Shown here in pieces: positions 15,700 through 25,449 of a DNA stretch of 46,104 nucleotides. The notes under the pieces are model-generated. The model did no database searches. It saw only the letters and a program-made list of their open reading frames with translations, and was not told where the DNA came from. The DNA lies in the NCBI GenBank assembly GCA_024698585.1, contig JAILRB010000025.1, positions 1-46,104 on the forward strand, read 5' to 3'. A program made the position numbers and the translations under genes. Each line of letters starts with the position of its first letter. The stretch's first letter is position 1. This DNA comes from Eubacterium sp. Lineage in GTDB: Bacteria > Bacillota > Clostridia > Lachnospirales > Lachnospiraceae.

Positions 15700-18600
15700 T
15701 TATTCTGCAATCGTAATTTCATCGCCTAACGTAACGGAATAAATAATCATTTCCGAAACATCAATGCCGGCTATCTGCTCCAACGCCTGACGGTAACTCT
15801 TTAACTGAATCTGATATTTCTCCACCAGTTTCTGCAAGGTATCCACCTGATCCGTCTTATAATCTGCCAGCACGAATTTTCCATCTTCCAGAAAACATAC
15901 GTCAATAATCCCCTGAATGACTACCATGTCATCCGTTTTCTGAAGATGCTCTTTGCCTGCCAAAGAAGATGCCGGAACGCCCATTAAAAATTTTCGTTCC
16001 CGATACAACTCTCCACGCTGGAATGCCGCCTGCATTCTTCGGAATAAATCCGTCTCAGTAAAGGATACAATATCTGACGGATTGATGCAATCCGCCTCTT
16101 CCCTGGTAAGCATTCCCTGTTCCACATATTCCTGAATCAGATGTTCAATCACTTCTGGCGTATATTCCTCTAATGCCATGTCCAGCAATTCAAAGACTCT
16201 ATGATATGCCGTCCCTCGTTTTGCTCCGGTAAGTCGCTGTTCTTCCACTGAATCCTTCATGAATTCCGGAATGATTTCCTCTAATTCTCTCTTCGGCTTT
16301 TCTCCAAATATGGCAAAGCCATCCTGCTCTTCTTCATAAGCCATACTTTGCTTTTTAATTTCTGTTACACTGGCTTTCGAGTACATGGAAATATAATCCT
16401 TAAAAGGATACTCATATTCCACCATGGTCTCAATTGGTTCCGGATCCATCACTGCCGCCACATCGGACAATGCGATTCGGAAGGCTTCCCGTGAAGCATC
16501 CTGTTCCAGATATTCTTCAGCGGTACCGGACAGAATATCCTCTTCCTCCACAGCAACTACCTTAAAACAACTGTCCTCATAATAGCTTTCATTGAACTGC
16601 GCATCCCCCTTCTCCGGCGCCAGCTCCTCGAAGGCAATGTTTCTTCCCACTGCATTTCCAATCCACTCCTGAAAGGATTTCTGTGAGGAAAGATGAGACA
16701 CGGAAATCACCTGGGAAAGATTGCAACGCTGACTGGCATAAGCAGCAATTTTTTTAGACATATTGGAAACCCGTCCCGTAATAAACAGTTTCTCTTCTGC
16801 TCGGGTCATTGCCACATAGAGAATTCTCATTTTTTCTGCCAAATCTTCTGCGTTGTTTTTCCTGTCGATACACTTCTTGAACAACGTTTCATTTTTTGTT
16901 CGTAATTCCGGATCAATGCAATTTACCCCAATGTTTCCGTCATCATCCACAACAATCTTACCGTTTTTCTGTCCCTGTCCTCCTGCGGTTTCACACAGGA
17001 ATACCACTGGGAACTGTAAGCCTTTACTTTTATGGATTGTCATGATACGGACAAGATTTTCCTGTTCTCCCACGGTGGAGCTTTCTCCTTCTTCTCCGGA
17101 CAATTCCTTAATGCGTTCAATGTATCGGGTAAAATGGAATAACCCCTTATAACTGGTAGCATCATAAGATACCGCCTTTTCTTTTAAAGCCTCTAAATTC
17201 ATCTGTCGTCTTTTTCCGTTTGGCATTGCCTGAAGATATAAGTCATATCCGGTTTCCCGTAAGATTACCTGAATCAGTTCGTACACTGTGGTGTAAGGAA
17301 CCATGTCACGAAACCGCTTCAACATGGTCAGAAACGTCTCGACCTTTTTCTTTAAAGCCTCATCGCTTCCATCGAGAAAATAGTATTCCACCGATTCATA
17401 AAAACAGGAGCGATGACTTTCAATTTTAATCTTTGCCAAATCTTCATCTGTAAATCCAAACATCGGACTTGCCATAATGGATACCAGGGGAATGTCCTGA
17501 TATGGATTATTGATTACCGATAAGAAATCCGTAATGGTACGCACTTCCAAGGTTTCATAAAAACCGGTCTTATTTTCTGCATAGGACGGAATTCCATATT
17601 CCTCTAACTGCTCCTGGTAGGTTTCACTGACGCCCTTGCTGGTGCGTAAAAGAATTGCGATATCCCGATATTCCACCGGTCTCAAGTTCCCGTCTTTTTT
17701 CGTGATTTTCATTCCCGTTTCCGGATTGGTTATTTGTGCTATTTTTCTGGCAACATAAGCAGCCTCGTTTTCCCTGCTTTTGGTTTCTAACAGAATAAAC
17801 TCTGTTCGTTGTTCCTGTCCTTCCGGAACTTCTTCGTACTCTGCTCCCAGAGTCAAGCGGTTCTCTGTTCGATAATCAATTCCACCAAAATCTTTCTGCA
17901 TAATATAGTCAAAGACAAAGTTAACACTATCAATAATCTCCCGTCTGCTTCGGAAGTTCTTATCTAAAATAATTTTTCGGTTTGGTGCCTGCGAGTCTGT
18001 TTCAAAAGTATCAAATTTATTCAGGAATAATTTCGGTTCTGCCTGACGGAATTTATAAATACTTTGCTTCACATCTCCCACCATGAACATATTGTTGATT
18101 CCCTGTCCCTTGGAAACCGCAGAAAGAATTGCTTCCTGAATGTAATTGCTGTCCTGATACTCGTCAATCATGATTTCATGAAACTGCTTTGCCATGTTCT
18201 GCGCCACGGATGATGGATGAAGATTTCCTTCTTCATCTCTGTCATTTAAAATGCGCAGTGCCAGATGTGCCTGATCTGTAAAGTCAATGACACCCTTCTC
18301 CAGTTTTTTCTCCCGGAAGCGCTTCATAAATTCCATCGTCAATTGCTGAATCATCTTTACAGAAGCCCGGCTGTTTTTAATATCCTGTAATACCTCATCA
18401 ATATCCTGACGGAAGAATCCCTGTAACATTTCTTCCTTACAAACCTTTACCACTCTGGTTTTCAGTTCTGCAATCTGGGATTTCACATCCGGATTGACCT
18501 TTTTTGAAATACGAAGGGTAACGGTTTTCTCTATATTGGTCAAGGCATTTCGAATTTCCTCGTAACTTTCCTGATGAGATGCCAGTTGAACAATGCCATA

Positions 18601-19353
18601 AATCCAATCAATGGTTTGCGCAGACTTATCATCTCCGTAGTAAACCAACTGCTTCCTTGCCTCTGCCAATTGCTCCAGGAATTCTTTCATTATTTCCTGA
18701 TAGTATTCCATCAGGCTCCGGTACAATTCGGTCTGTTCCAATTCCTCCACTGTGGAAACATCATAAATCTTACTACAGTTTTCCAGCCATTCCTCCGGGT
18801 TGTACTGTCCCGTTGCAGCACAATATAACCGGTTAATCAATTCACCGATTCCATCATTCATCTTCGAAGAAGTATACTGTTCAGCCAGATTCATAAAATC
18901 CGGATTTGCCTCCTCGTAATATTCTTCCAATAATTCCTCGATGATATCTGCCTTCATCATTTCCAGTTCCACTTCATCCCCAATGCGGTAATTGGGATCC
19001 ATTTCAATCTGTTCGAAATGCTCCTTGACCACTCTGGTACAGAAACTGTCGATGGTTGTAATCTGTGCATTATGGATATAAGAAAGCTGTTTTTTTAAAT
19101 TTTCATCTTCCGGATTTTTGGCTGCCCGCTCTTCTAAAGCCTTTCGCACACGCTCCTTCATTTCCGAAGCAGCTGCTCGCGTAAAGGTTACAACCAACAA
19201 TTCATCAATATTCACCGGTTTCTCCGGATTGGTAATCATTTCTACAATTCGCTCGACTAAAACCGCTGTTTTTCCTGAACCGGCTGCAGCGGATACCAGA
19301 ATATTTCTGTCTCTTGCATCAATGACGTCCCTTTGTTTATCTGTCCACTTCAT
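15700..19353 (-). CDS. addA: ATP-dependent helicase/nuclease subunit A
   Basis: 1217-aa UvrD-like helicase with a C-terminal RecB-type nuclease. With AddB it processes double-strand breaks for RecA loading. Walker A is near residues 25-34 (SAAAGSGKTAVLVERI), Walker B-type IDEYQDSNYIQE near 410, and later helicase motifs include VGDVKQSIYKFRQAEP, MTIHKSKGLQFPVVFL and LYVAMTRAEEKL. The nuclease motif DYKTDQVD is near 1160. ATG 19353 was selected because AGGAGA lies 6 nt upstream; the ATG 15 nt earlier is less suitable. It overlaps the addB end by 17 nt, as expected for a coupled pair. Length matches the family (1200-1250 aa). Confidence 0.96.
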   Translation of the reverse strand: MKWTDKQRDVIDARDRNILVSAAAGSGKTAVLVERIVEMITNPEKPVNIDELLVVTFTRAAASEMKERVRKALEERAAKNPEDENLKKQLSYIHNAQITTIDSFCTRVVKEHFEQIEMDPNYRIGDEVELEMMKADIIEELLEEYYEEANPDFMNLAEQYTSSKMNDGIGELINRLYCAATGQYNPEEWLENCSKIYDVSTVEELEQTELYRSLMEYYQEIMKEFLEQLAEARKQLVYYGDDKSAQTIDWIYGIVQLASHQESYEEIRNALTNIEKTVTLRISKKVNPDVKSQIAELKTRVVKVCKEEMLQGFFRQDIDEVLQDIKNSRASVKMIQQLTMEFMKRFREKKLEKGVIDFTDQAHLALRILNDRDEEGNLHPSSVAQNMAKQFHEIMIDEYQDSNYIQEAILSAVSKGQGINNMFMVGDVKQSIYKFRQAEPKLFLNKFDTFETDSQAPNRKIILDKNFRSRREIIDSVNFVFDYIMQKDFGGIDYRTENRLTLGAEYEEVPEGQEQRTEFILLETKSRENEAAYVARKIAQITNPETGMKITKKDGNLRPVEYRDIAILLRTSKGVSETYQEQLEEYGIPSYAENKTGFYETLEVRTITDFLSVINNPYQDIPLVSIMASPMFGFTDEDLAKIKIESHRSCFYESVEYYFLDGSDEALKKKVETFLTMLKRFRDMVPYTTVYELIQVILRETGYDLYLQAMPNGKRRQMNLEALKEKAVSYDATSYKGLFHFTRYIERIKELSGEEGESSTVGEQENLVRIMTIHKSKGLQFPVVFLCETAGGQGQKNGKIVVDDDGNIGVNCIDPELRTKNETLFKKCIDRKNNAEDLAEKMRILYVAMTRAEEKLFITGRVSNMSKKIAAYASQRCNLSQVISVSHLSSQKSFQEWIGNAVGRNIAFEELAPEKGDAQFNESYYEDSCFKVVAVEEEDILSGTAEEYLEQDASREAFRIALSDVAAVMDPEPIETMVEYEYPFKDYISMYSKASVTEIKKQSMAYEEEQDGFAIFGEKPKRELEEIIPEFMKDSVEEQRLTGAKRGTAYHRVFELLDMALEEYTPEVIEHLIQEYVEQGMLTREEADCINPSDIVSFTETDLFRRMQAAFQRGELYRERKFLMGVPASSLAGKEHLQKTDDMVVIQGIIDVCFLEDGKFVLADYKTDQVDTLQKLVEKYQIQLKSYRQALEQIAGIDVSEMIIYSVTLGDEITIAE

Positions 19354-22300
19354 CGCCGTTCTCCTCATCCTTCTTCTCTAAATACTCTTTTACCTTTTTC
19401 CAATCCCATTTTTCCTTTTCCCGGAAACGACTTCCCAGTTTTCTGTCAAATCCACAAATTCCTCCAAATTTACAATAGGTACATGCTTCCTCGATTGGAT
19501 TTAAGGAAATGTCTCCCTTAAAAATCTGTTCTTGCATATCCTCTGCTAAACCAGAGACATACTCCATCAATCCTTCCAGATGTTCCGTATCCAATGCATG
19601 GGATTTATCACTTAACTCTTCTCCCTTCATTTCCACCGGTAAGATTTTTGATTTTCCTTTTGTCATCCCAGCCAAATCATGATCCATGGAAGAAATCACA
19701 TCCGGATGACTGTTTACCAGACCTGTCATTCGGAAGGTTTCATATTTCAGTTCCTCTACGGAAGCTTCCAGTACTTCCCTTCTAATACTCTCATCTGTAA
19801 TTGTCTTCTCAGAAATTGGCTTATCCACATAAGGATGGTCAATATGAAAATACAGTCCACCGGCCGGCACTACAGATTTATCCGGATGCTTCGTCTGTTC
19901 ATAGCGAACTGCATCCTTTAAATAAATCATTAACTGAAGCTGTAGTCCCAGGAAGGTATTCTGAATATCAAACTTCGTGCTTCCTGATTTATAATCAATG
20001 ACCTTAACGTATAATTTATCTTCTTTTTCCATGACGTCCACACGGTCAATTCTTCCATGGGCCACACGGAGTTCATATTCTGCCGGTTGGAATTTTCCGG
20101 ACTTAATATGACGAATCAAGGTATCCACCGTACACTCTGCGGTAGTCTTTACCTGCTTCTTTATGAAATCACTGCGGGAAGAGGTGTCTAACATATCATT
20201 CTCATAATCGTTTACCACCTGTTCCACACACTGTCCAATCAGTGTTCGTCCCTGCTCTTTCTCAATGGTTCGCCAATCCAGTTTCTGTCGCTCTACTTCC
20301 TTAAAGAACGCATCAATCGCTCCATGGTAAAGATTTCCGATGTCAAAAGCAGCCAATCGGAATACATCACGCTCTCTTAATTTCAATCCGTCATTTAAGA
20401 AAAACTGATATCCACATCCAGCAAACCGTTCAATCTGAGTGATTCCGATATTCTCCTTATGCTCGTACATTCGTTTTGCAATTTCCTCGGTAATCTTTGG
20501 TTCCTTCATCTGATAGAAGGCACCCTGACAAATCTTATCCATGAACTCCTTGGTTTTCGCTTCACCATTCATATAAACACAAAGCGGAAGAAACTCCTGA
20601 TCCATCTTTTTATTACCAAAATCTCTGATGTTTTCTGCAATGTACTCCAAGGCAATCCCCGGATTCGAAATACTTTTGGCAGTAATCTGTTTTTGTTCAT
20701 CCCTGATTACCGGAACCTTTTCAAACAATCTGGACACTTCGGATATTAAATAAGATGGTCGTGCCGATTTGCGATCAAAGGAAATCTTATGATAGCACAA
20801 ATAAATCTGCTCTGTCGGCTTTGCAAACAGGGAATACAGATATAAGCGTTGCTGGAAAAGACTTTCTCTCGCTGTCGGTGCCAAGGCATAATTTCTTTCT
20901 CCCAAAAGTTCTCGCTCCCGATCCGTAATGACACTGCCGGCAGGCGCCGCTTTTGGAATAATTCCGTCATTGGTTCCAAGAACAAATAAAACCTTTTTCG
21001 TATCTTTTAAACGGGTTCTTTGAATGTCCCCCACCATAACCGTATCCATTCCCGGTGGAATGATTCCCACCTTAATGGTCTCAAATCCGGTTTCTAAAAT
21101 CTTTTGATATTCTTTCACAGAAATCGTGGCACTGCCCAGTAACTGTACCAGCTGGTCAAACATACCAATAATTTCCTCATAAGTCTGCTGATATTCCTTT
21201 TCCTTACTGAGATTTCCCTGCTGTTGAAAGGTTACCGTATAATCATCCATTTTCCGCTGCATCTGTGTTGCGACAACAAAATCATAGACGGCTCTCGTAT
21301 AATCCTCCACCGTGGCATTTTTCTTCTTCAAAGCTTTTCTGAAGGGTTCCATCAATTCTTTCAGTGTTTCTCTTGCCTCATTCACCAGAGTCAGATGTAC
21401 TTCATCCATGTTCCGGTATAGTTTCGTCCAATTCTGGGAATAACTTTTATATCCACGCTTTCCTGAACGAAGCACATAGTTTTCCAATAAGTCCACATTG
21501 GTTCGTTCTATGTCACAGACTCCCAGACGTAAAAACCTAAGTACGGAATCAAAGGAAAAGTCCTGCTCCACGATTTCGATTGCTGCAAGAATCCCATCCA
21601 CGAAAGGATTATTGGCAATACTTCTTTTATGGTCTATAAAGACCGGAATGTCATATTTTTCAAAAATTTCATCTACATACCGATAATAATTTTCCATGGC
21701 ACCGGTAATGATGGCAAAATCATTGTAGCGATATCCCCGTTTCGATACCAGTTCAGAGATTTTCGATGCCACATAAACCACTTCTCCATAAGGATCCTTC
21801 ATTTCGCAAAACAAAATGCTGTCCTTCGTCATTTTCATTGGCTCTGCCGGTACTTTCTGGAAAAGATGCTTTTCCACAAAACACAGTTCTTCGTTTTCTC
21901 GGATTCGATACGGCACTTCTTCCTTTCCTACTACAATCATTTCTTTCGTATTCACACCGTTTCGTTCTGCCAGTTCTGACAGGCGCACCAATGTTTCTTT
22001 ACTCAGTGCGAAGACTTCCGTCTTTTCGTAATTCCAGTAGCTTTCTTCCCGTTCCGGCAAAGTCACTGCCACAACCACATCCTTCGCATATTTTAATAGC
22101 AGTTCCAAGACCTGATACTGCACCGGTGTAAAGCCTGTGAATCCATCAAAATAAAAGGATGATTTTTTAATCAGTTCCGACGTTGCAATATATTTACAAA
22201 GCTGACTCAGCACATCCTCTGTGGTAATCATTTTTTCCTGAATATACGATTCAAAGGCATCGTATATCACCTGAATGTCTTTTAACTTATGAGTCAGTGC

Positions 22301-22747
22301 CGGACTGTCCACCTCTTCCATCATCTGTTCTAAGGTTTCCCCGGAAATTCCGTACTGCTTTAATTCCGACAACACACTCTTCATCTTTTCCGCAAATCCC
22401 GGATTATCCGCCTTTTTTCTGTAGATAACCAAGTCATCCCCACAGGCTAACAGAACCTTCCGCATTACCAGCGTTTTTCCCAAATCATCCATAACCTGGA
22501 AACCGCTGTATCCCTGCTCTTCAAAAACAGCATAGGCCAATCGATAAAAACTGGTCACCTCAATCTGGAAGCTGCCGTGCTTTTCATGCTGTTCCAGGAT
22601 TTCCTTCTGCGTTTCCAAAGAATACTGTTCCGGAACTACAGCAATAAAATTTTTATTTTCATCCTGTTTTGCCGATTCAATCATCATCTGATGCAACCGG
22701 TAGGATTTTCCCGCTCCCGCTTTTCCGATAATAAACTGTAATGCCAT
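19337..22747 (-). CDS. addB: ATP-dependent helicase/nuclease subunit B
   Basis: 1136-aa partner of AddA: it recognises Chi-like sequence and carries the second nuclease. Walker A is FIIGKAGAGKSYRLH at residues 5-19. The RecB-type nuclease motif VIDYKSGSTKFD is near 917. Four cysteines expected to hold a [4Fe-4S] cluster are visible: one in FAGCGYQFF near 775 and three in ACTYCKFGGICGFD near the C-terminus. ATG 22747 was chosen over an upstream in-frame ATG at 22915 because GAGGT stands 7 nt before it and the family starts at MxLQFIxGxAGxGKS. First gene of the five-gene operon; promoter at 22820-22848. Confidence 0.95.
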   Translation of the reverse strand: MALQFIIGKAGAGKSYRLHQMMIESAKQDENKNFIAVVPEQYSLETQKEILEQHEKHGSFQIEVTSFYRLAYAVFEEQGYSGFQVMDDLGKTLVMRKVLLACGDDLVIYRKKADNPGFAEKMKSVLSELKQYGISGETLEQMMEEVDSPALTHKLKDIQVIYDAFESYIQEKMITTEDVLSQLCKYIATSELIKKSSFYFDGFTGFTPVQYQVLELLLKYAKDVVVAVTLPEREESYWNYEKTEVFALSKETLVRLSELAERNGVNTKEMIVVGKEEVPYRIRENEELCFVEKHLFQKVPAEPMKMTKDSILFCEMKDPYGEVVYVASKISELVSKRGYRYNDFAIITGAMENYYRYVDEIFEKYDIPVFIDHKRSIANNPFVDGILAAIEIVEQDFSFDSVLRFLRLGVCDIERTNVDLLENYVLRSGKRGYKSYSQNWTKLYRNMDEVHLTLVNEARETLKELMEPFRKALKKKNATVEDYTRAVYDFVVATQMQRKMDDYTVTFQQQGNLSKEKEYQQTYEEIIGMFDQLVQLLGSATISVKEYQKILETGFETIKVGIIPPGMDTVMVGDIQRTRLKDTKKVLFVLGTNDGIIPKAAPAGSVITDRERELLGERNYALAPTARESLFQQRLYLYSLFAKPTEQIYLCYHKISFDRKSARPSYLISEVSRLFEKVPVIRDEQKQITAKSISNPGIALEYIAENIRDFGNKKMDQEFLPLCVYMNGEAKTKEFMDKICQGAFYQMKEPKITEEIAKRMYEHKENIGITQIERFAGCGYQFFLNDGLKLRERDVFRLAAFDIGNLYHGAIDAFFKEVERQKLDWRTIEKEQGRTLIGQCVEQVVNDYENDMLDTSSRSDFIKKQVKTTAECTVDTLIRHIKSGKFQPAEYELRVAHGRIDRVDVMEKEDKLYVKVIDYKSGSTKFDIQNTFLGLQLQLMIYLKDAVRYEQTKHPDKSVVPAGGLYFHIDHPYVDKPISEKTITDESIRREVLEASVEELKYETFRMTGLVNSHPDVISSMDHDLAGMTKGKSKILPVEMKGEELSDKSHALDTEHLEGLMEYVSGLAEDMQEQIFKGDISLNPIEEACTYCKFGGICGFDRKLGSRFREKEKWDWKKVKEYLEKKDEENGDEVDR

Positions 22748-22819
22748 CTCATTTACCTCGCTTCGTCTTTTCACGTCCATCTTATCATTTTTGAAGTTCC
22801 AAAAATGACACATATATGT

Positions 22820-22848
22820 AGTATAAACAATTTTCATCCATCCCGCAA
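22820..22848 (-). promoter_or_regulatory. addB operon promoter
   Basis: TTGCGG (22843-22848), 17-bp spacer, TATACT (22820-22825). It lies in the 192-base divergent gap to the plus-strand membrane protein gene. Confidence 0.55.
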
Positions 22849-22939
22849 TGAAGCAATCCCCCCGGATTTTTATGGCATACTTTCCGGTAAGACATAATAG
22901 ATTAGAATATAACAATATTTCTTATGTGAAGGAGTGCAT

Positions 22940-23386
22940 ATGTCAGGAAATCCAAAATTCATGGTCATTCATTTTAAAGAACTTTTATATACAATTGTAT
23001 TCATTATTTTAGGAATTCTATTCTTAGTCTCCCTGATTTTGATGTTCCATCAGAATTCCGGCAATAAAAAAGAGGAGCAATCCACCGACGCCACTTATCA
23101 GGCCGGTGTTTACACCTCTTCAATTACGTTAAACGGAAATCCCATGGACATTACAGTCACATTGGATTCCGATCATATCAATTCCATTAAGATGGAGAAT
23201 GTCAGTGATGCCATCGCCACCATGTATCCTTTGGTACAGCCTTCTTTTGAGGACATTGCCAATCAGATCGTGACCACTCAGTCGCTTGACAACATTCAAT
23301 TTTCAGAAGACTACCAGTATACGTATACATTGCTGTACGATGAAATCTGTAATCTCATCAATTCTGCAAAACCGGAAAACTCTTAA
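22940..23386 (+). CDS. Membrane-anchored FMN-binding-like small protein
   Basis: 148 aa with a single membrane segment (LLYTIVFIILGILFLVSLIL, residues about 14-33), followed by a polar linker and an outward-facing domain. The domain pattern G-Y-T/S...N-G-x-P-M-D-I-T-V-T-L-D-x-D-x-I-x-x-I and IVTTQSLDNI resembles the FMN_bind fold of RnfG/NqrC-type proteins. The flavin-attachment SGAT motif is absent, so covalent FMN is unlikely. ATG 22940 follows GGAG by 5 nt; a GTG two codons earlier is within the binding site. One of only two plus-strand genes here; its stop codon interlocks with that of nadE. Function unknown. Confidence 0.7.
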   Translation: MSGNPKFMVIHFKELLYTIVFIILGILFLVSLILMFHQNSGNKKEEQSTDATYQAGVYTSSITLNGNPMDITVTLDSDHINSIKMENVSDAIATMYPLVQPSFEDIANQIVTTQSLDNIQFSEDYQYTYTLLYDEICNLINSAKPENS

Positions 23387-25305
23387 TACAATTCTTCCAA
23401 CCATTCCTTAACGCAGGCGTCAGAAGGCATTCTTAAATCTCCTCTTGGAGATACGGCGACAGAACCAACCTTTGGTCCGTCCGGAAGACAACTACGCTTA
23501 AACTGCTGTGCAAAGAATCTTCGATAGAATGTCTGAAGCCATTTCAGAATGGTTTCTTCATCGTATTGGTTTTCGAAGGCATGCTTTGCCAGGAACAAAA
23601 TTTTCTTTGGTGCATAGCCAAAACGAAGTACATAGTACAGGAAGAAATCGTGGAGTTCATATGGGCCTACCAAGTCTTCCGTTTTCTGTGAAATAACGCC
23701 ATCCTTTGGCGGCAGTAATTCCGGACTTACCGGTGTGTCTAAAACATCCAGCAAAATCTTTTCCAGTTTTTCTTCTCCACAGGTATCTGCATAATAGCGA
23801 ACCAAGTGTCTCACCAATGTTTTAGGCACACCACTATTTACACCATACATGGACATGTGGTCCCCATTGTAAGTCGCCCATCCCAAAGCCAGTTCGGACA
23901 AGTCTCCGGTTCCAATAACCATTCCATTGTATTCATTGGCAAAATCCATTAACAGGTATGTTCTCTGTCTCGCCTGTGCATTCTCGTAGGTCACATCCTT
24001 TTGTTCCATATCGTGACCAATCTGATTTAAATGAAGGGTGGTCGCTTCAGAAATATTCACTTCCTGAAACGTACATCCCAGAATGTCAATTAAGGTTACT
24101 GCATTGGTGTAAGTACGGTCTGTGGTTCCGTATCCCGGCATGGTAACCGCCACGATTCCCTTTCGATCCAATCCCAACAGATCAAAAGCACGTACTGTTA
24201 CCAATAACGCAAGAGTGGAATCCAATCCACCGGAAATTCCTACCACTGCACACTTGCAATTCGTATGTTCTAATCGTTTCTTTAATCCATAAGACTGAAT
24301 ATTTAAAATCTCTTCGCAACGTTTCTTACGCTCTGATTCATTGGAAGGAACGAACGGTGCCGGGTCGATGAAGCGCTCCACTGCTCCATCCAGCAATTCC
24401 ATCTCAATGAATTCTTCCACATACTCATCTTCTGTTTCCACTTCAAAGGTGGTCATGCGTCTACGCTCAGCCACCAGACGATCCAAGTCAATATCAGCAA
24501 TCACCGTTTCATTCTGAAACCGTTCTGCTTCTGCTAAAATGTTTCCGTTTTCTGCAATGATATTGTGTCCGGCAAACACCAGATCCGTCGTAGATTCTCC
24601 TTCTCCGGCATCTGCATAAATATACGCTGAAACGGTTCTGGCAGACTGACCGGATACCAGTGTCTTTCGGTAACTATCCTTTCCTGTCACTTCATCACTG
24701 GCAGAAAGGTTAGCAATCACTGTTGCTCCGTGAAGAGCATGTTCCGTACTAGGCGGATGTGGAACCCACAGGTCTTCACAGATTTCCAACGCCAGTTCCA
24801 TTCCCGGAATTTTTTCAAAGACAAACTTTGTTCTCGGAGAAAAACTACAACAGATTTCGTCGCCATCCTCATCCACGCCAACACAGATTTCTCCATCCAC
24901 GTCTTTTCCGGAAACAAAATGTCTCTGCTCGTAAAACTCGGAATAATTCGGTAGGTAACTCTTTGGCACCACGCCACGAACCTCACCGTCATACAAAACG
25001 GCACCGACGTTATATAGTTTATTCTTATATACCATCGGCAGTCCCACAACTACCGTAATTTCCTTTCCTTCGCAGTATTCTGCTATCACCTGAAGCTGCT
25101 TTCTGGCATTCTCAAGCATGGTAGTCTGCCAGAACAAATCGCTACAGGTATATCCTGTAATACACAGTTCCGGGAATACCACCAACTGAACCTTTTTCGC
25201 ATAAACTTCTTCAATTTTTTCGCAAATCTGCTGTGCATTATAGCCGCAGTCGCCAATCTTTATCTTTGGAGTTGCTGCCGCAACCTTAATAAATCCGTAA
25301 CTCAT
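23383..25305 (-). CDS. nadE: Glutamine-dependent NAD+ synthetase
   Basis: Last step of NAD synthesis: deamido-NAD is amidated using ATP, with ammonia channelled from glutamine. The N-terminal nitrilase-type glutaminase (residues 1-about 300) has its Glu in VVFPELCITGYT, Lys in VVPKSYLPNY and nucleophile Cys in LEICEDLWVP (near 175). The synthetase domain has the PP-loop GISGGLDSTLALL near 353, and later TGDLSELALGW. 640 aa is normal for the two-domain bacterial form. The ribosome binding site is weak (AGAAAAAGA). Promoter at 25357-25385. It ends at a TTAA shared with the convergent gene. Confidence 0.96.
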   Translation of the reverse strand: MSYGFIKVAAATPKIKIGDCGYNAQQICEKIEEVYAKKVQLVVFPELCITGYTCSDLFWQTTMLENARKQLQVIAEYCEGKEITVVVGLPMVYKNKLYNVGAVLYDGEVRGVVPKSYLPNYSEFYEQRHFVSGKDVDGEICVGVDEDGDEICCSFSPRTKFVFEKIPGMELALEICEDLWVPHPPSTEHALHGATVIANLSASDEVTGKDSYRKTLVSGQSARTVSAYIYADAGEGESTTDLVFAGHNIIAENGNILAEAERFQNETVIADIDLDRLVAERRRMTTFEVETEDEYVEEFIEMELLDGAVERFIDPAPFVPSNESERKKRCEEILNIQSYGLKKRLEHTNCKCAVVGISGGLDSTLALLVTVRAFDLLGLDRKGIVAVTMPGYGTTDRTYTNAVTLIDILGCTFQEVNISEATTLHLNQIGHDMEQKDVTYENAQARQRTYLLMDFANEYNGMVIGTGDLSELALGWATYNGDHMSMYGVNSGVPKTLVRHLVRYYADTCGEEKLEKILLDVLDTPVSPELLPPKDGVISQKTEDLVGPYELHDFFLYYVLRFGYAPKKILFLAKHAFENQYDEETILKWLQTFYRRFFAQQFKRSCLPDGPKVGSVAVSPRGDLRMPSDACVKEWLEELY

Positions 25306-25356
25306 TCTTTTTCTGCCGACAGTAGCCTGTCCGCTTTCCTTTCCTAAACTTTCTTC

Positions 25357-25385
25357 ATTATAGCATTGTCAATTTTTCTGGTCAA
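25357..25385 (-). promoter_or_regulatory. nadE promoter
   Basis: TTGACC (25380-25385), 17-bp spacer, TATAAT (25357-25362). The leader contains an imperfect hairpin (GGACAG with CTGTC, loop GCTA) shortly before the start codon. Confidence 0.7.
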
Positions 25386-25404
25386 ATTGGTTCTTACAGT
25401 GAGA

Positions 25405-25440
25405 TACCTATAGATTCGCAGTTTTGCAAATCTATAGGTA
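25405..25440. repeat. Long inverted repeat after the amidase gene
   Basis: TACCTATAGATT (25405-25416) pairs perfectly with AATCTATAGGTA (25429-25440), with one mismatch and two more pairs inside around a 6-nt loop. No T-run follows on either strand, so it is not a standard terminator. It lies 9 nt after the amidase stop codon and about 20 nt before the nadE -35 box. Confidence 0.75.
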
Positions 25441-25449
25441 CATGCCCTG

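Noticed and set aside
15700-22747. AddAB operon as a novel anti-phage system
   Set aside because: Both proteins have ordinary AddA and AddB length and motifs; this is the housekeeping break-repair complex.
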